A DNA stretch of 64,000 nucleotides from Doris montereyensis. Lineage: Eukaryota; Mollusca; Gastropoda; Nudibranchia; Dorididae. Positions 40,141-52,700 of this stretch are shown here, piece after piece. Below the pieces are notes generated by a model. It saw only the letters and a list, made by a program, of their open reading frames with translations. It was not told the origin of the DNA and made no database searches. Every line of letters begins with the position of its first letter. Position 1 is the stretch's first letter. The position numbers were made by a program, and so were the translations under genes. The stretch covers positions 12,501 to 76,500 of the forward strand of contig JAXRKP010001794.1 of the NCBI GenBank assembly GCA_037039925.1, written 5' to 3'.

Positions 40141-40509
40141 AAAGAAAGAGTATCTCAATGAGTAAAGAAAGAGTATCTCAATGTGAAAAGATAGAGTATC
40201 TCAACGAGAAATGAAAGAGTATCTCAATATAAAAAGAAAGAGTATCTCAACAAGAAAAAAAAGAGTATTTCAACAAGAAAAGAAAGAGTATTTCAACAAA
40301 AAAAGAAAAAGTATCTCAACAAGAAAAGAAAGAGTATCTCAAGAAGAAAAGAAAGAGTATCTCAATATGAAAAGAAATAATATCTCAACAAGAAAAGAAA
40401 AGTATCTCAATGAGAAAAGAAAGAGTATCTGAACAAGAAAGGAAAGAGTATCTCAACAAGAAAAGAAAGAGTATCTCAACAAGAAAATAAAAAGGGTATC
40501 TCAATGTGA

Positions 40510-43500
40510 AAGGAAAGCGTATCTCAATGTGAAAGGAAAAGAGTATCTCAATGTGAAAAGAAAGAGTATCTCAATGTGAAAAGAAACAGTATCTCAACGA
40601 GAAAACAAAGAGTATCTCAACAACAAAAGAAAAAGTATCTCAACAAGAAAAGATAGAGTATCTCAATGAGAAAAGAAAGAGTATCTCAATGCGAAAAGAT
40701 AGAGTATCTGAATGTGAAAAGAAAGAGTATCTCAATGTGAAAAGAAAGAGTATCTTGATGTGAATATCTCAACAGGAAAAGAAAGAGTATCTCAATGAGA
40801 AAAGATAGAGTATCTTAATGTGAAAAGAAAGAGTATCTCAACAGGAAAAGAAAGAGTATCTCAATGAGAAAAGATAGAGTATCTCAATGGGAAAAGAAAG
40901 AGTATCTCAATGTGAAAACAAAGAGTATCTCAATGTGAAAAGAAAGAGTATCTCAACAAGAAAAGAAAGGATATCTCAATGTGAAAAGAAAAAGTATCTC
41001 AATGTGAAAAGATAAGTATGTCAATCTCAAAAAGAGTATGAAAAGAAAGAGTATCTCAATGTGAAAAGAAAAGTATCTCAATGTGAAAAGAAAGAGTATC
41101 TCAAGAAGAAAAGAAAGAGTATCTCAATGTGAAAAGAAAGAGTATCTCAATGTGAAAGAAAGAGTATCTCAATGAAAAAGAAAGAGTATCTCAATGTGAA
41201 CAGAAAGAGTACCTGAATGAGAAAAGAAAGAGTATCTCAACAACAAAAGAAAGAGTATCTCAATAAGAAAAGATAGAGTACCTCAATGTGAAAAGAAAGA
41301 GGATCTCAATGTGAAAAGAAAGAGTATCTCAATGTGAAAAGGAAGAGTATCTCAATGTGAAAAAGAAAGAGTGTCTCAATGTGAAAAGAAAGAGTATCTC
41401 AACACGAAAAGAAAGTGTATCTCAATGTAGTGTCTCAGTATCTCAAAGAAAAGAAAGTGTATCTCAATGTGAAAAAGAAAGAGCATTTCAATATGAAAAG
41501 AAAGACTATCTCAATGTAAAAAGAAAGAGTATCTCAATGTGGAAAGAAAGAGTATCTCAATGAGAAAAGAAAGAGTATCTCAACAAGAAAAGAAAGAGCA
41601 TCTCAACAAGAAAACAAAAAGAGTATCTCAACAAGAAACGAAAGAGTATCTCAATGAGTAAAGAAAGAGTATCTCAATTTGAAAAGATAGAGTATCTCAA
41701 TGAAAAAGAAAGAGTATCTCAACAAAAAAAGAAAGAGTATCTCAACAAGCAAAGTATCTCAAAAGCAAAGGAAGAGTATCTCAACAAGAAAAGATAGAGT
41801 ATCTCAACAAGAAAAGAAAGAGTATCTCAACAAGAAAAGAAAGAGTATCTCAACAAGAAAATAAAAAGAGTATCTCAACAAGAAAAGAAAGAGTATCTCA
41901 ATGAGTAAAGAAAGAGTATCTCAAAGTGAAAAGATAGAGTATCTCAACGAGAAAAGAAAGAGTAACTCAATATCAAAAGAAAGAGTATCTCAACAAGAAA
42001 AGAAAGAGTATCTCAACAAGAAAAGAAAGAGTATCTCAATGAGAAAAAGAAAGAGTATCTGAACAAGAAAAGAAAAAGTATCTCAACAAGAAAAGAAAGA
42101 GTATCTCAATGACAAAAGAAAAGAGTATATTAACGAGAAAAGAAAGAGTATCTCAATGTGAAAAGAAATAGTATCTTAATGTGAAAAGAAAGACTATCTC
42201 AACAAGAAAAGAAAGAGTATCTCAAGAAGAAAAGAAAGAGTATCTCAATGTGAAAAGAAATAGTATCTCAATAAAGAGTATCTCAACAAGAAAAGAAAGA
42301 GTATCTCAATGAGAAAAAGAAAGAATATCTCAACATGAAAAGAAAGAGTATCTCAATAAGAAAAGAAAGAGTATCTCAACAAGAACAGAAAAAATATCTC
42401 AATGTGAAAAGAAAGCGTATCTCAATGTGAAAGGAAAGAGTATCTCAATGTGAAAAGAAAGAGTATCTCAATGTGAAAATAAAGAGTATGTCAATGTGAA
42501 TAGAAAGAGTATCTCAATGTGAAAAGAAAGAGTATCTCAATCGGTAAAGAAAGAGTATGTCAACGTGAAAAGAAAGAGTATCTCAATGTGAAAGAAAGAG
42601 TATCTCAAAGAGAAAAGAAAGAGTATCTCAACAGCAAAAGAAAAAGTATCTCAACAAGAAAAGATAGAGTATCTCAATGAGAAAAGAAAGAGTATGTCAA
42701 TGTGAAAAGAAAGAGTATCTCAATGTGAAAAGAAAGAGTATCTGATCAAGAAAAGAAAGAGTATCTCAATGAGTAAAAAAAAGTATCTCAATGTGAAAAG
42801 AAAGAGTATCTCAATAAAAAACAAAGAGTATCTCAATGTGAAAAGATAGAGTATCTCAATGGGAAAAGAAAGAGTATCTCAATGTGAATAGAAAGAGTAT
42901 CTCAATGTGAAAAGAAAAGAGTATCTCAATGTGAAAAGAAAGAGTATCTCAATGTGAAAAGAAAGAGTATCTCAATGAGAAAACAAAGAGTATCTCAACA
43001 AGAAAAGAAAGAGTATCTCAATGTGAAAGAAAGAGTATCTCAACAAGAAAAGAAAGAGTATCTCAACAGGAAACGAAAGAGTATGTCAATGTGAAAAGAA
43101 AAAGTATCTCAATGAGAAAAGAAAGAGTATCTCAATGTAAAAAGAAAGAGTATCTCAATGTGAAAAGAAAGAGTATCTCAATCAGAAAAGAGAGTATCTC
43201 AACAAGAAAAGAAAGAGTATCAACAAGAAAACAAAAGAGTATCTCAACATGAAAAGAAAGAGTATCTCAATGAGTAAAGAAAGAGTATCTCAATGTGAAA
43301 AGAAAGAGTATCTCAACAAGAAAAGAAAGAGTATCTTCAATGAGAACAGAAAGAGTATCTCAACAAGAAAAGAAAGAGTATCTCAATGTGAAAAGAAAGA
43401 GTATTCAACAAGAAAAGAAATAGTATCTTAACAAGAAACGAAGAGTATCTCAACAAGAAAAGAAAGAGTATCTCAATGTGAAAAGAAAGAGTATCTCAAA

Positions 43501-44240
43501 AAGAAAAGAAAGAGTATCTCAATGTGAAAAGAAAGAGTATCTCAAAGGGAAAAGAAAGAGTATCTCAATGTGAAAAGAAAGAGTATCTCAATGTGAAAAG
43601 AAAGAGTATCTCAAAGGGAAAAGAAAGAGTATCTCAATGAGAAAAGAAAGAGTATCTCAATGAGAAAAGAGAAAGTATCTCAACAAGAAAAGAAAGACAT
43701 ATTTACAAGAAAACAAAAAGTATCTCAACAAGAAAAGAAAGAGTATCTCAATGAAAAAGAAAGAGTATCTCAATGGGAAAAGATAGAGTATCTCAATGAA
43801 TAAAGAAAGAGTATCTCAAGGAAAAAGAAAGAGTATCTCAATGAATAAAGAAAAGAAATGAATAAAGTAAGATCTCAATGAATAAAGAAAGAGTATCTGA
43901 ATGAATAAGGAAAGAGTATCTCAATGAATAAAGAAAGAGTATCTCAATGAGTAGAGTATCTCAATGTGAAAAGATAGAGTATCTCAACGAGAAAAGAAAG
44001 AGTATCTCAACAAGAAAAGAAAGAGTATCTCAATTAGAAAAGAAAGAGTATCTCAACGAGAAAAGACAGAGTATCAGAGAATCAATGGGAAAAGAACTAG
44101 TACCTCAATGTGAAAAGAAAGATTTCAACAAAGAAAGAAAGAGTATCTCAATAAGAAAAAAAAAGTATCACAACAAGAAAAGAAAGAGTATCTCAACAAG
44201 AAAAGAAAGAGTATCTCAATATGAAAAGAAATAATATCTC
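40510..44240. repeat. Higher-order unit Q, copy 2
   Basis: Anchors: AAGGAAAGCG 40510, CAACACGA 41400, AAACGAAAG about 41636, AACAGAAAAAATATC 42384, TCTGATCAAG 42741, GGAAACGAAAG 43069, AATAAAGTAAG 43861, GAACTAG 44094. The offset to copy 1 shrinks smoothly from about 6,808 to 6,715 bp, as expected from scattered small deletions. Scrambled spots lie near 41030-41040 and 41425-41455. Confidence 0.82.
43750..43960. repeat. GAATAAAG cluster, copy 2
   Basis: Homologous to 37060-37240, with GAATAAAG units and the AATAAAGTAAG unit at 43861. Here that unit has lost its AGTGTC part and one neighbour is shortened to AAAGAAATGAATAAAG. It closes Q copy 2. Confidence 0.85.
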
Positions 44241-44364
44241 AACAAGAAAAGAAAGAGTATCTCAATGAGAAAAGAAAGAGTATCTGAACAAGAAAGGAAA
44301 GATTATCTCAACAAGAAAAGAAAGAGTATCTCAACAAGAAAATAAAAAGGGTATCTCAATGTGA

Positions 44365-47300
44365 AAGGAAAGCGTATCTCAATGTGAAAGGAAAGAGTAT
44401 CGCAATGTGAAAAGAAAGAGTATCTCAATGTGAAAAGAAACAGTATCTCAACGAGAAAAGAAAGAGTATCTCAACAACAAAAGAAAAAGTATCTCAACAA
44501 GAAAAGATAGAGTATCTCAATGAGAAAAGAAAGAGTATGTCAATGTGAAAAGAAAGAGTATCTCAATGTGAAAAGATAGAGTATCTGAATGTGAAAAGAA
44601 AGAGTATCTCAACGAGAAAAGAAAGAGTATCTTAATGTGAAAAGAAAGAGTATCTCAACAGGAAAAGAAAGAGTATCTCAATGAGTAAAGATAGAGTATC
44701 TCAATGTGAAAAGAAAGAGTATCTCAATGAGAAAACAAAGAGTATCTCAATGTGAAAAGATAGAGTATCTCAATGGGAAAAGAAAGGGTATCTCAATGTG
44801 AAAAGAAAGAGTATCTCAATGTGAAAAGAAAGAGTATCTCAACAAGAAAAGAAAGAGTATCTCAATGTGAAAAGAAAAAGTATCTCAATGTGAAAAGAAA
44901 GAGTATCTCAATGAGAAAAAAAAGAGTATGTCAATGTGAAAAGAAAGAGTATGTCAATGTGAAAAGAAAGAGTATCTCAATGTGAAAAGAAAGAGTATCT
45001 CAACAAGAAAAGAAAGAGTATCTCAATGTGAAAAGAAAGAGTATCTCAATGTGAAAAGAAAGAGTATCTCAATGAGTAAAAAAAGAGTATGTCAATGTGA
45101 AAAGAAAGTGTATGTCAATCTGAAAAAGAAAGAGTACTCAACGAGAAAAGAAAGAGTATCTCAATGTGAAAAGAAAGAGTATCTGAATGAGAAAAGAAAG
45201 AGTATCTCAACAAAAAAGAAAGAGTATCTCAACAAGAAAAGATAGAGTCTCAATGTGAAAAGAAAGACGATCTCAATGTGAAAAGAAAGAGTGTCTCAAT
45301 GTGAAAAGAAAGAGTATCTCAACACGAAAAGAAAGTGCATCTCAATGTGAAAAGAAAGAGCATTTCAATATGAAAAGAAAGACTATCTCAATGTAAAAAG
45401 AAAGAGTATCTCAATGTGGAAAGAAAGAGTATCTCAATGAGAAAAGAAAGAGTATCTCAACAAGAAAAGAAAGAGCATCTCAACAAGAAAACAAAAAGAG
45501 TATCTCAACAAGAAACGAAAGAGTATCTCAATGAGTAAAGAAAGAGTATCTCAATTTGAAAAGATAGAGTATCTCAATGAAAAGAAAGAGTATCTTAACA
45601 AGAAAAGATAGAGTATTTCAATGAGAAAAGAAAGAGTATCTCAACAAAAAAAGAAAGAGTATCTCAACAAGCAAAGGAAGAGTATCTCAACAAGAAAAGA
45701 TAGAGTATCTCAACAAGAAAAGAAAGAGTATCTCAACAAGAAAAGAAAGAGTATCTCAACAAGAAAATAAAAGAGTATCTCAACAAGAAAAGAAAGAGTA
45801 TCTCAATGAGTAAAAAGAAAGAGTATCTCAAAGTGAAAAGATAGAGTATCTCAACGAGAAAAGAAAGAGTAACTCACTATCAAAAGAAAGAGTTTCTCAA
45901 CAAGAAAAGAAAGAGTATCTCAACAAGAAAAGAAAGAGTATCTCAATGAGAAAAGAAAGAGTATCTGAACGAGAAAAGAAAAAGTATCTCAACAAGAAAA
46001 GAAAGAGTATCTCAATGACAAAAGAAAGAGTATATTAACGAGAAAAGAAAGAGTATCTCAATGTGAAAAGAAATAGTATCTTAATGTGAAAAGAAAGACT
46101 ATCTCAACAAGAAAAGAAAGAGTATCTCAAAGAAGAAAAGAAAGAGTATCTCAATGTGAAAAGAAATAATATCTCAACAAGTAAAGAAATAGTATCTCAA
46201 CAAGAAAAGAAAGAGTATCTCAATGAGAAAAGAAAGAATATCTGAACATGAAAAGAAAGAGTATATCAATAAGAAAAGAAAGAATCTCAACAAGAACAGA
46301 AAAAATATCTCAATGTGAAAAGAAAGAGTATCTCAATGTGAAAGGAAAGAGTATCTCAATGTGAAAAGAAAGAGTATCTCAATGTGAAAATAAAGAGTAT
46401 CTCAAGGAGAAAAGAAAGAGTATCTCAACAAAAAAGGAAAAAGTATCTCAACAAGAAAAGAAAGAGTATCTCAATGAGAAAAGAAAGAGTATGTCAATGT
46501 GAATAGAAAGAGTATCTCAATGTGAAAAGATAGAGTATCTCAACGATAAAGAAAGAGTATGTCAATGTGAAAAGAAAGAGTATCTGAATGTGAAAAGAAA
46601 GAGTATCTCAAAAGAAAAGAAAGAGTATCTCAACAGCAAAAGAAAAAGTATCTCAACAAGAAAAGATAGAGTATCTCAATGAGAAAAGAAAGAGTATGTC
46701 AATGTGAAAAGAAAGAGTATCTCAATGTGAAAAGAAAGAGTATCTGATCAAGAAAAGAAAGAGTATCTCAATGAGTAAAGAAAAAAGTATCTCAATGTGA
46801 AAAGAAAGAGTATCTCAATGAGAAAACAAAGAGTATCTCAATGTGAAAAGATAGAGTATCTCAATGGGAAAAGAAAGAGTATCTCAATGTGAATAGAAAG
46901 AGTATCTCAATGTGAAAAGAAAGAGTATCTCAATGCGAAAAGATAGAGTATCTCAATGTGAAAAGAAAGAGTATCTCAATGAGAAAACAAAGAGTATCTC
47001 AACAAGAAAAGAAAGAGTATCTCAATGTGCAAAGAAAGAGTATCTCAACAAGAAAAGAAAGAGTATCTCAACAGGAAACGAAAGAGTATGTCAATGTGAA
47101 AAAAAAAGTATCTCAATGAGAAAAGAAAGAGTATCTCAATGTGAAAAGAAAGAGTATCTCAATGTGAAAAGAAAGAGTATCTCAATCAGAAAAGAGAGTA
47201 TCTCAACAAGAAAAGAAAGAGTATCTCAACAAGAAAACAAAGAGAGTATCACAACAAGAAAAGAAAGAGTATCTCAATGAGTAAAGAAAGAGTATCTCAA

Positions 47301-48330
47301 TGTGAAAAGAAAGAGTATCTCAACAAGAAAGGAAAGAGTATCTTAACAAGAAAGAAAGAGTATCTCAACAAGAAAAGAAAGAGTATCTCAATGTGAAAAG
47401 AAAGAGTATCTCAACAAGAAAAAGAAATAGTATCTTAACAAGAACACGAAGAGTATCTCAACAAGAAAAGAAAGAGTATCTCAATGAGAAAAGAAAGAGT
47501 ATCTCAACAAGAAAAGAAAGAGTATCTCAATGTGAAAAGAAAGAGTATCTCAAAGGGAAAAGAAAGAGTATCTCAATGTGAAAAGAAAGAGTATCTCAAT
47601 GTGAAAAGAAAGAGTATCTCAAAGGGAAAAGAAAGAGTATCTCAATGAGAAAAGAAAGAGTATCTCAATGAGAAAAGAGAAAGTATCTCAACAAGAAAAG
47701 AAAAGAGTATATTTACAAGAAAACAAAAAGGGTATCTCAACAAGAAAAGAAAGAGTATCTCAATGTGAAAAGAAAGAGTATCTCAACAAGAAAAGAAAGA
47801 GTATCTCAATGTGAAAAGAAAGAGTATCTCAAAGGGAAAAAGAAAGAGTATCTCAATGTGAAAAGAAAGAGTATCTCAATGAATAAAGAAAGAGTATCTC
47901 AATGGGAAAAGATAGAGTATCTCAATGAATAAAGAAAGAGTATCTCAAGGAATAAAGAAAGAGTATCTCAATGAATAAAGAAAGAGTATCTCAATGAATA
48001 AAGTAAGAGTGTCTCAATGAATAAAGAAAGAGTATCTGAATGAATAAGGAAAGAGTATCTCAATGAATAAAGAAAGAGTATCTCAATGAGTAGAGTATCT
48101 CAATGTGAAAAGATAGAGTATCTCAACGAGAAAAGAAAGAGTATCTCAACAAGAAAAGAAAGAGTATCTGAACGAGAAAAGACAGAGTATCTCAATGGGA
48201 AAAGAACTAGTACCTCAATGTGAAAAAGAAAGAGTATCTCAACAAAGAAAGAAAGAGTATCTCAATAAGAAAAGAAAGAGTATCTCAACAAGAAAAGAAA
48301 GAGTATCTCAATATGAAAAGAAATAATATC
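44365..48330. repeat. Higher-order unit Q, copy 3
   Basis: Anchors: AAGGAAAGCG 44365, CAACACGA 45320, AAACGAAAG 45513, AACAGAAAAAATATC 46295, TCTGATCAAG 46743, GGAAACGAAAG 47073, AATAAAGTAAG 47997, GAACTAG 48204. It follows copy 2 directly, with the same start anchor 3,855 bp later, so copies 2 to 4 form a true tandem higher-order array. The part before the GAATAAAG cluster (about 47.7-47.9 kb) is longer than in copies 1 and 2. Confidence 0.83.
47875..48095. repeat. GAATAAAG cluster, copy 3
   Basis: About eight units with GAATAAAGAAAGAG, including AATAAAGTAAGAGTGTC at 47997. One GGGAAAAGATAG unit is inserted near the start, as in copies 1, 2 and 4. It marks the end of Q copy 3. Confidence 0.87.
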
Positions 48331-48456
48331 TCAACAAGAAAAGAAAGAGTATCTCAATGAGAAAAGAAAGAGTATCTGAACAAGAAAGGAAAGATTATCT
48401 CAACAAGAAAAGAAAGAGTATCTCAACAAGAAAATAAAAAGGGTATCTCAATGTGA

Positions 48457-51400
48457 AAGGAAAGCGTATCTCAATGTGAAAGGAAAGAGTATCGCAATGT
48501 GAAAAGAAAGAGTATCTCAATGTGAAAAGAAACAGTATCTCAACGAGAAAAGAAAGAGTATCTCAACAACAAAAGAAAAAGTATCTCAACAAGAAAAGAT
48601 AGAGTATCTCAATGAGAAAAGATAGAGTATCTGAATGTGAAAAGAAAGAGTATCTCAACGAGAAAAGAAAGAGTATCTTAATGTGAAAAGAAAGAGTATC
48701 TCAACAGGAAAAGAAAGAGTATCTCAATGAGTAAAGATAGAGTATCTCAATGTGAAAAGAAAGAGTATCTCAATGAGAAAACAAAGAGTATCTCAATGTG
48801 AAAAGATAGAGTATCTCAATGGGAAAAGAAAGGGTATCTCAATGTGAAAAGAAAGAGTATCTCAATGTGAAAAGAAAGAGTATCTCAACAAGAAAAGAAA
48901 GAGTATCTCAATGTGAAAAGAAAAAGTATCTCAATGTGAAAAGATAGAGTATGTCAATGAGAAAAAAAAGAGTATGTCAATGTGAAAAGAAAGAGTATCT
49001 CAACAAGAAAAGAAAGAGTATCTCAATGTGAAAAGAAAGAGTATCTCAATGTGAAAAGAAAGAGTATCTCAATGAGAAAAAAAGAGTATGTCAATATGAA
49101 AAGAAAGTGTATGTCAATGTGAAAAGAAAGAGTATCTCAACGAGAAAAGAAAGAGTATCTCAATGTGAAAAGAAAGAGTATCTGAATGAGAAAAGAAAGA
49201 GTATCTCAACAACAAAAGAAAGAGTATCTCAACAAGAAAAGATAGAGTATCTCAATGTGAAAAGAAAGAGGATCTCAATGTGAAAAGAAAGAGTATCTCA
49301 ATGTGAAAAGGAAGAGTATCTCAATGTGAAAAGAAAGAGTGTCTCAATGTGAAAAGAAAGAGTATCTCAACAAGAAAAGAAAGAGCATCTCAACAAGAAA
49401 ACAAAAAGAGTATCTCAACAAGAAACGAAAGAGTATCTCAATGAGTAAAGAAAGAGTATCTCAATTTGAAAAGATAGAGTATCTCAATGTGAAAAGAAAG
49501 AGTATCTTAACAAGAAAAGATAGAGTATCTCAATGAGAAAAGAAAGAGTATCTCAACAAAAAAAGAAAGAGTATCTCAACAAGCAAAAGAAAGAGTATCT
49601 CAACAAGAAAAGATAGAGTATCTCAACAAGAAAAGAAAGAGTATCTCAACAAGAAAAGAAAGAGTATCTCAACAAGAAAATAAAAAGAGTATCTCGACAA
49701 GAAAAGAAAGAGTATCTCAACAAGAACAGAAAAAATATCTCAATGTGAAAAGAAGGCGTATCTCAATGTGAAAGGAAAGAGTATCTCAATGTGAAAAGAA
49801 AGAGTATCTAAAGGAGAAAAGAAAGAGTATCTCAACAACAAAACAAAAAGTATCTCAACAAGAAAAGAAAGAGTATCTCAATGAGAAAAGAAAAAGAGTA
49901 TGTCAATGTGAATAGAAAGAGTATCTCAATGTGAAAAGATAGAGTATCTCAATCGGTAAAGAAAGAGTATGTCAACGTGAAAAGAAAGAGTATCTGAATG
50001 TGAAAAGAAAGAGTATCTCAAAGAGAAAAGAAAGAGTAACTCAACAGCAAAAGAAAAAGTATCTCAACAAGAAACGATAGAGTATCTCAATGAGAAAAGA
50101 AAGAGTATGTCAATGTGAAAAGAAAGAGTATCTCAATGTGAAAAGAAAGAGTATCTGATCAAGAAAAGAAAGAGTATCTCAATGAGTAAAGAAAAAGTAT
50201 CTCAATGTGAAAAAAGAAAGAGTATCTCAATGAGAAAACAAAGAGTATCTCAATGTGAAAAGATAGAGTATCTCAATGGGAAAAGAAAGAGTATCTCAAT
50301 GTGAAAAGAAAGAGTATCTCAATGTGAAAAGAAAGAGTATCTCAATGCGAAAAGATAGAGTATCTCAATGTGAAAAGAAAGAGTATCTCAATGAGAAAAC
50401 AAAGAGTATCTCAACAAGAAAAGAAAGAGTATCTCAATGTGCAAAGAAAGAGTATCTCAACAAGAAAAAGAAAGAGTATCTCAACAGGAAACGAAAGAGT
50501 ATGTCAATGTGAAAGAAAAAGTATCTCAATGAGAAAAGAAAGAGTATCTCAATGTGAAAAGAAAGAGTATCTCAATGTGAAAAGAAAGAGTATCTCAATC
50601 AGAAAAGAGAGTATCTCAACAAGAAAAGAAAGAGTATCTCAACAAGAAAACAAAGACAGTATCACAACAAGAAAAGAAAGAGTATCTCAATGAGTAAAGA
50701 AAGAGTATCTCAATGTGAAAAGAAAGAGTATCTCAACAAGAAAGGAAAGAGTATCTTAACAAGAACAGAAAGAGTATCTCAACAAGAAAAGAAAGAGTAT
50801 CTCAATGTGAAAAGAAAGAGTATCCCAACAAGAAAAGAAATAGTATCTTAACAAGAACAGGAAGAGTATCTCAATAAGAAAAGAAAGAGTATCTCAATGT
50901 GAAAAGAAAGAGTATCTCAACAAGAAAAGAAAGAGTATCTCAATGTGAAAAGAAAGAGTATCTCAAAGGGAAAAGAAAGAGTATCTCAATGTGAAAAGAA
51001 AGAGTATCTCAATGTGAAAAGAAAGAGTATCTCAAAGGGAAAGAAAGAGTATCTCAATGAGAAAAGAAAGAGTATCTCAATGAGAAAAGAGAAAGTATCT
51101 CAACAAGAAAAGAAAGAGTATATTTACAAGAAAACAAAAAGAGTATCTCAACAAGAAAAGAAAGAGTATCTCAATGAATAAAGAAAGAGTATCTCAATGG
51201 GAAACGATAGAGTATCTCAATGAATAAAGAAAGAGTATCTCAATGAATAAAGAAAGAGTATCTCAATGAATAAAGAAAGAGTATCTCAATGAATAAAGTA
51301 AGAGTGTCTCAATGAATAAAGAAAGAGTATCTCAATGAATAAAGATAGAGTATCTCAACGAGAAAAGGAAGAGTATCTCAACAAGAAAAGAAAGAGTATC

Positions 51401-51500
51401 TCAATTAGAAAAGAAAGAGTATCTGAAAGAGAAAAGACAGAGTATCTCAATGGGAAAACAAAGAGTACCTCAATGTGAAAAGAAAAAGTATCTCAACAAG
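48457..51500. repeat. Higher-order unit Q, copy 4 (internally deleted)
   Basis: Anchors: AAGGAAAGCG 48457, AAACGAAAG 49423, AACAGAAAAAATATC 49725, TCTGATCAAG 50154, GGAAACGAAAG 50487, AATAAAGTAAG 51292. It has lost the CAACACGA unit. It also lacks the roughly 0.4-0.5 kb that separates the AAACGAAAG and AACAGAAAAAATATC anchors in the other copies: at about 49690-49725 the sequence passes straight from one to the other. After the GAATAAAG cluster the GAACTAG unit is replaced by ACAAAGAGTACC, and domain B begins. Confidence 0.8.
51170..51350. repeat. GAATAAAG cluster, copy 4
   Basis: Six or so GAATAAAGAAAGAG units with AATAAAGTAAGAGTGTC at 51292. This is the last occurrence in the window and marks the right border of domain A. 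Confidence 0.87.
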
Positions 51501-52189
51501 AAAAGAAAGAGTATCTCAACAAGAAAAAAATGTGAAAAGATAGAGTATCTCAATGAGTTAAGAAAGAGTATCTCAATGTGAAAAGAAAGAGTATCTCAAC
51601 GAAAAAAGAAAGAGTATCTCAATATAAAACGAAAGAGTATCTCAATGACAAAAGAAAGAGTATCTGAACAAGAAAAGAAAGAGTATCTCAAAGTGAAAAG
51701 AAATAGTATCTTAATGTGAAATGAAAGACTATCTCAACAAGAAAAGAAAGAGTATTTCAATAAGAAAAGAAAAAGTATCTCAACAAGAAAAGAAAGAGTA
51801 TCTCAAGAAGAAAAGAAAGAGTATCTCAATGTGACAAGAAATAATATCTCAACAAGAAAAGAAAGAGTATCTCAACAAGAAAAGAAAGAGTATCTCAATG
51901 AGAAAAGAAAGAGTATCTGAACATGAAAAGAAAGAGTATCTCAACAAGAAAAGAAAGAGTATCTCAACAAGAAAAGAAAGAGTATCTCAATGTGAAAAGA
52001 AAGCGTATCTCAATGTGAAAGGAAAGAGTATCTCATTGTGAAAAGAAAGAGTATCTCAATGTGAAAAGAAAGAGTATCTCAACGAGAAAAGAAAGAGTAT
52101 CTCAACAAGAAAAGAAAGAGTATCTCAATGTGAAAAGAAAGAGTATGTCAATGTGAAAAGAAAGAGTATCTCAATGTGAAAAGATAGAG

Positions 52190-52700
52190 TATCTGAATCA
52201 GTAAAGAAAGAGTATGTCAATGTGAAAAGAAAGAGTATCTAAATGTGAAAAGAAAGAGTATCTCAACGAGAAAAGAAAGAGTATCTGAATGTGAAAAGAA
52301 AGAGTATCTCAACTAGAAAAGAAAGAGTATCTCAACAACAAAAGAAAAAGTATCTCAACAAGAAAAGATAGAGTATCTCAATGAGAAATGAAAGAGTATG
52401 TCAATGTGAAAAGAAAGAGTATCTCAATGTGAAAAGATAGAGTATCTGAATCAGTAAAGAAAGAGTATGTCAATGTGAAAAGAAAGAGTATCTAAATGTG
52501 AAAAGAAAGAGTATCTCAACGAGAAAAGAAAGAGTATCTCAATTTGAAAAGAAAGAGTATCTCAACTAGAAAAGAAAGAGTGAGTATCTCAACAACAAAA
52601 GAAAAGGTATCTCAATGTGCAAAGAAAGAGTATCTCAACAAGAAAAGAATGAATATCTCAACAAACAAAGAAAGAGTATCTCAACAGGAAAAGAAAGAGT
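52190..52700. repeat. Local duplication of 253 bp (11 monomers)
   Basis: The series CTGAATCAGTAAAG, GTATGTCAATGTG, TATCTAAATGTG, TATCTCAACGAG occurs at 52193 and again at 52446, exactly 11 x 23 bp apart. This is a short, recent-looking tandem step inside domain B. Confidence 0.75.

Larger units (their letters stand above)
31600..51500. repeat. Higher-order repeat domain A of the 23-bp satellite
   Basis: Rare variant units recur in the same order at kilobase spacing, so blocks of many monomers were copied as one. Unit Q, about 3.9-4.1 kb when complete, is marked by this series: AAGGAAAGCG, AACAAGAAACGAAAG, AACAGAAAAAATATC, TCTGATCAAG, CAGGAAACGAAAG, a GAATAAAG cluster, then AAAGAACTAGTACC. 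Four Q copies begin near 33.70, 40.51, 44.37 and 48.46 kb. A segment of about 6 kb (about 31.6-37.5) also recurs 6.8 kb downstream (38.4-44.2), including the GATAG/ATCAC cluster before Q. Divergence between copies consists of point changes and A-run length changes. Confidence 0.85.
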
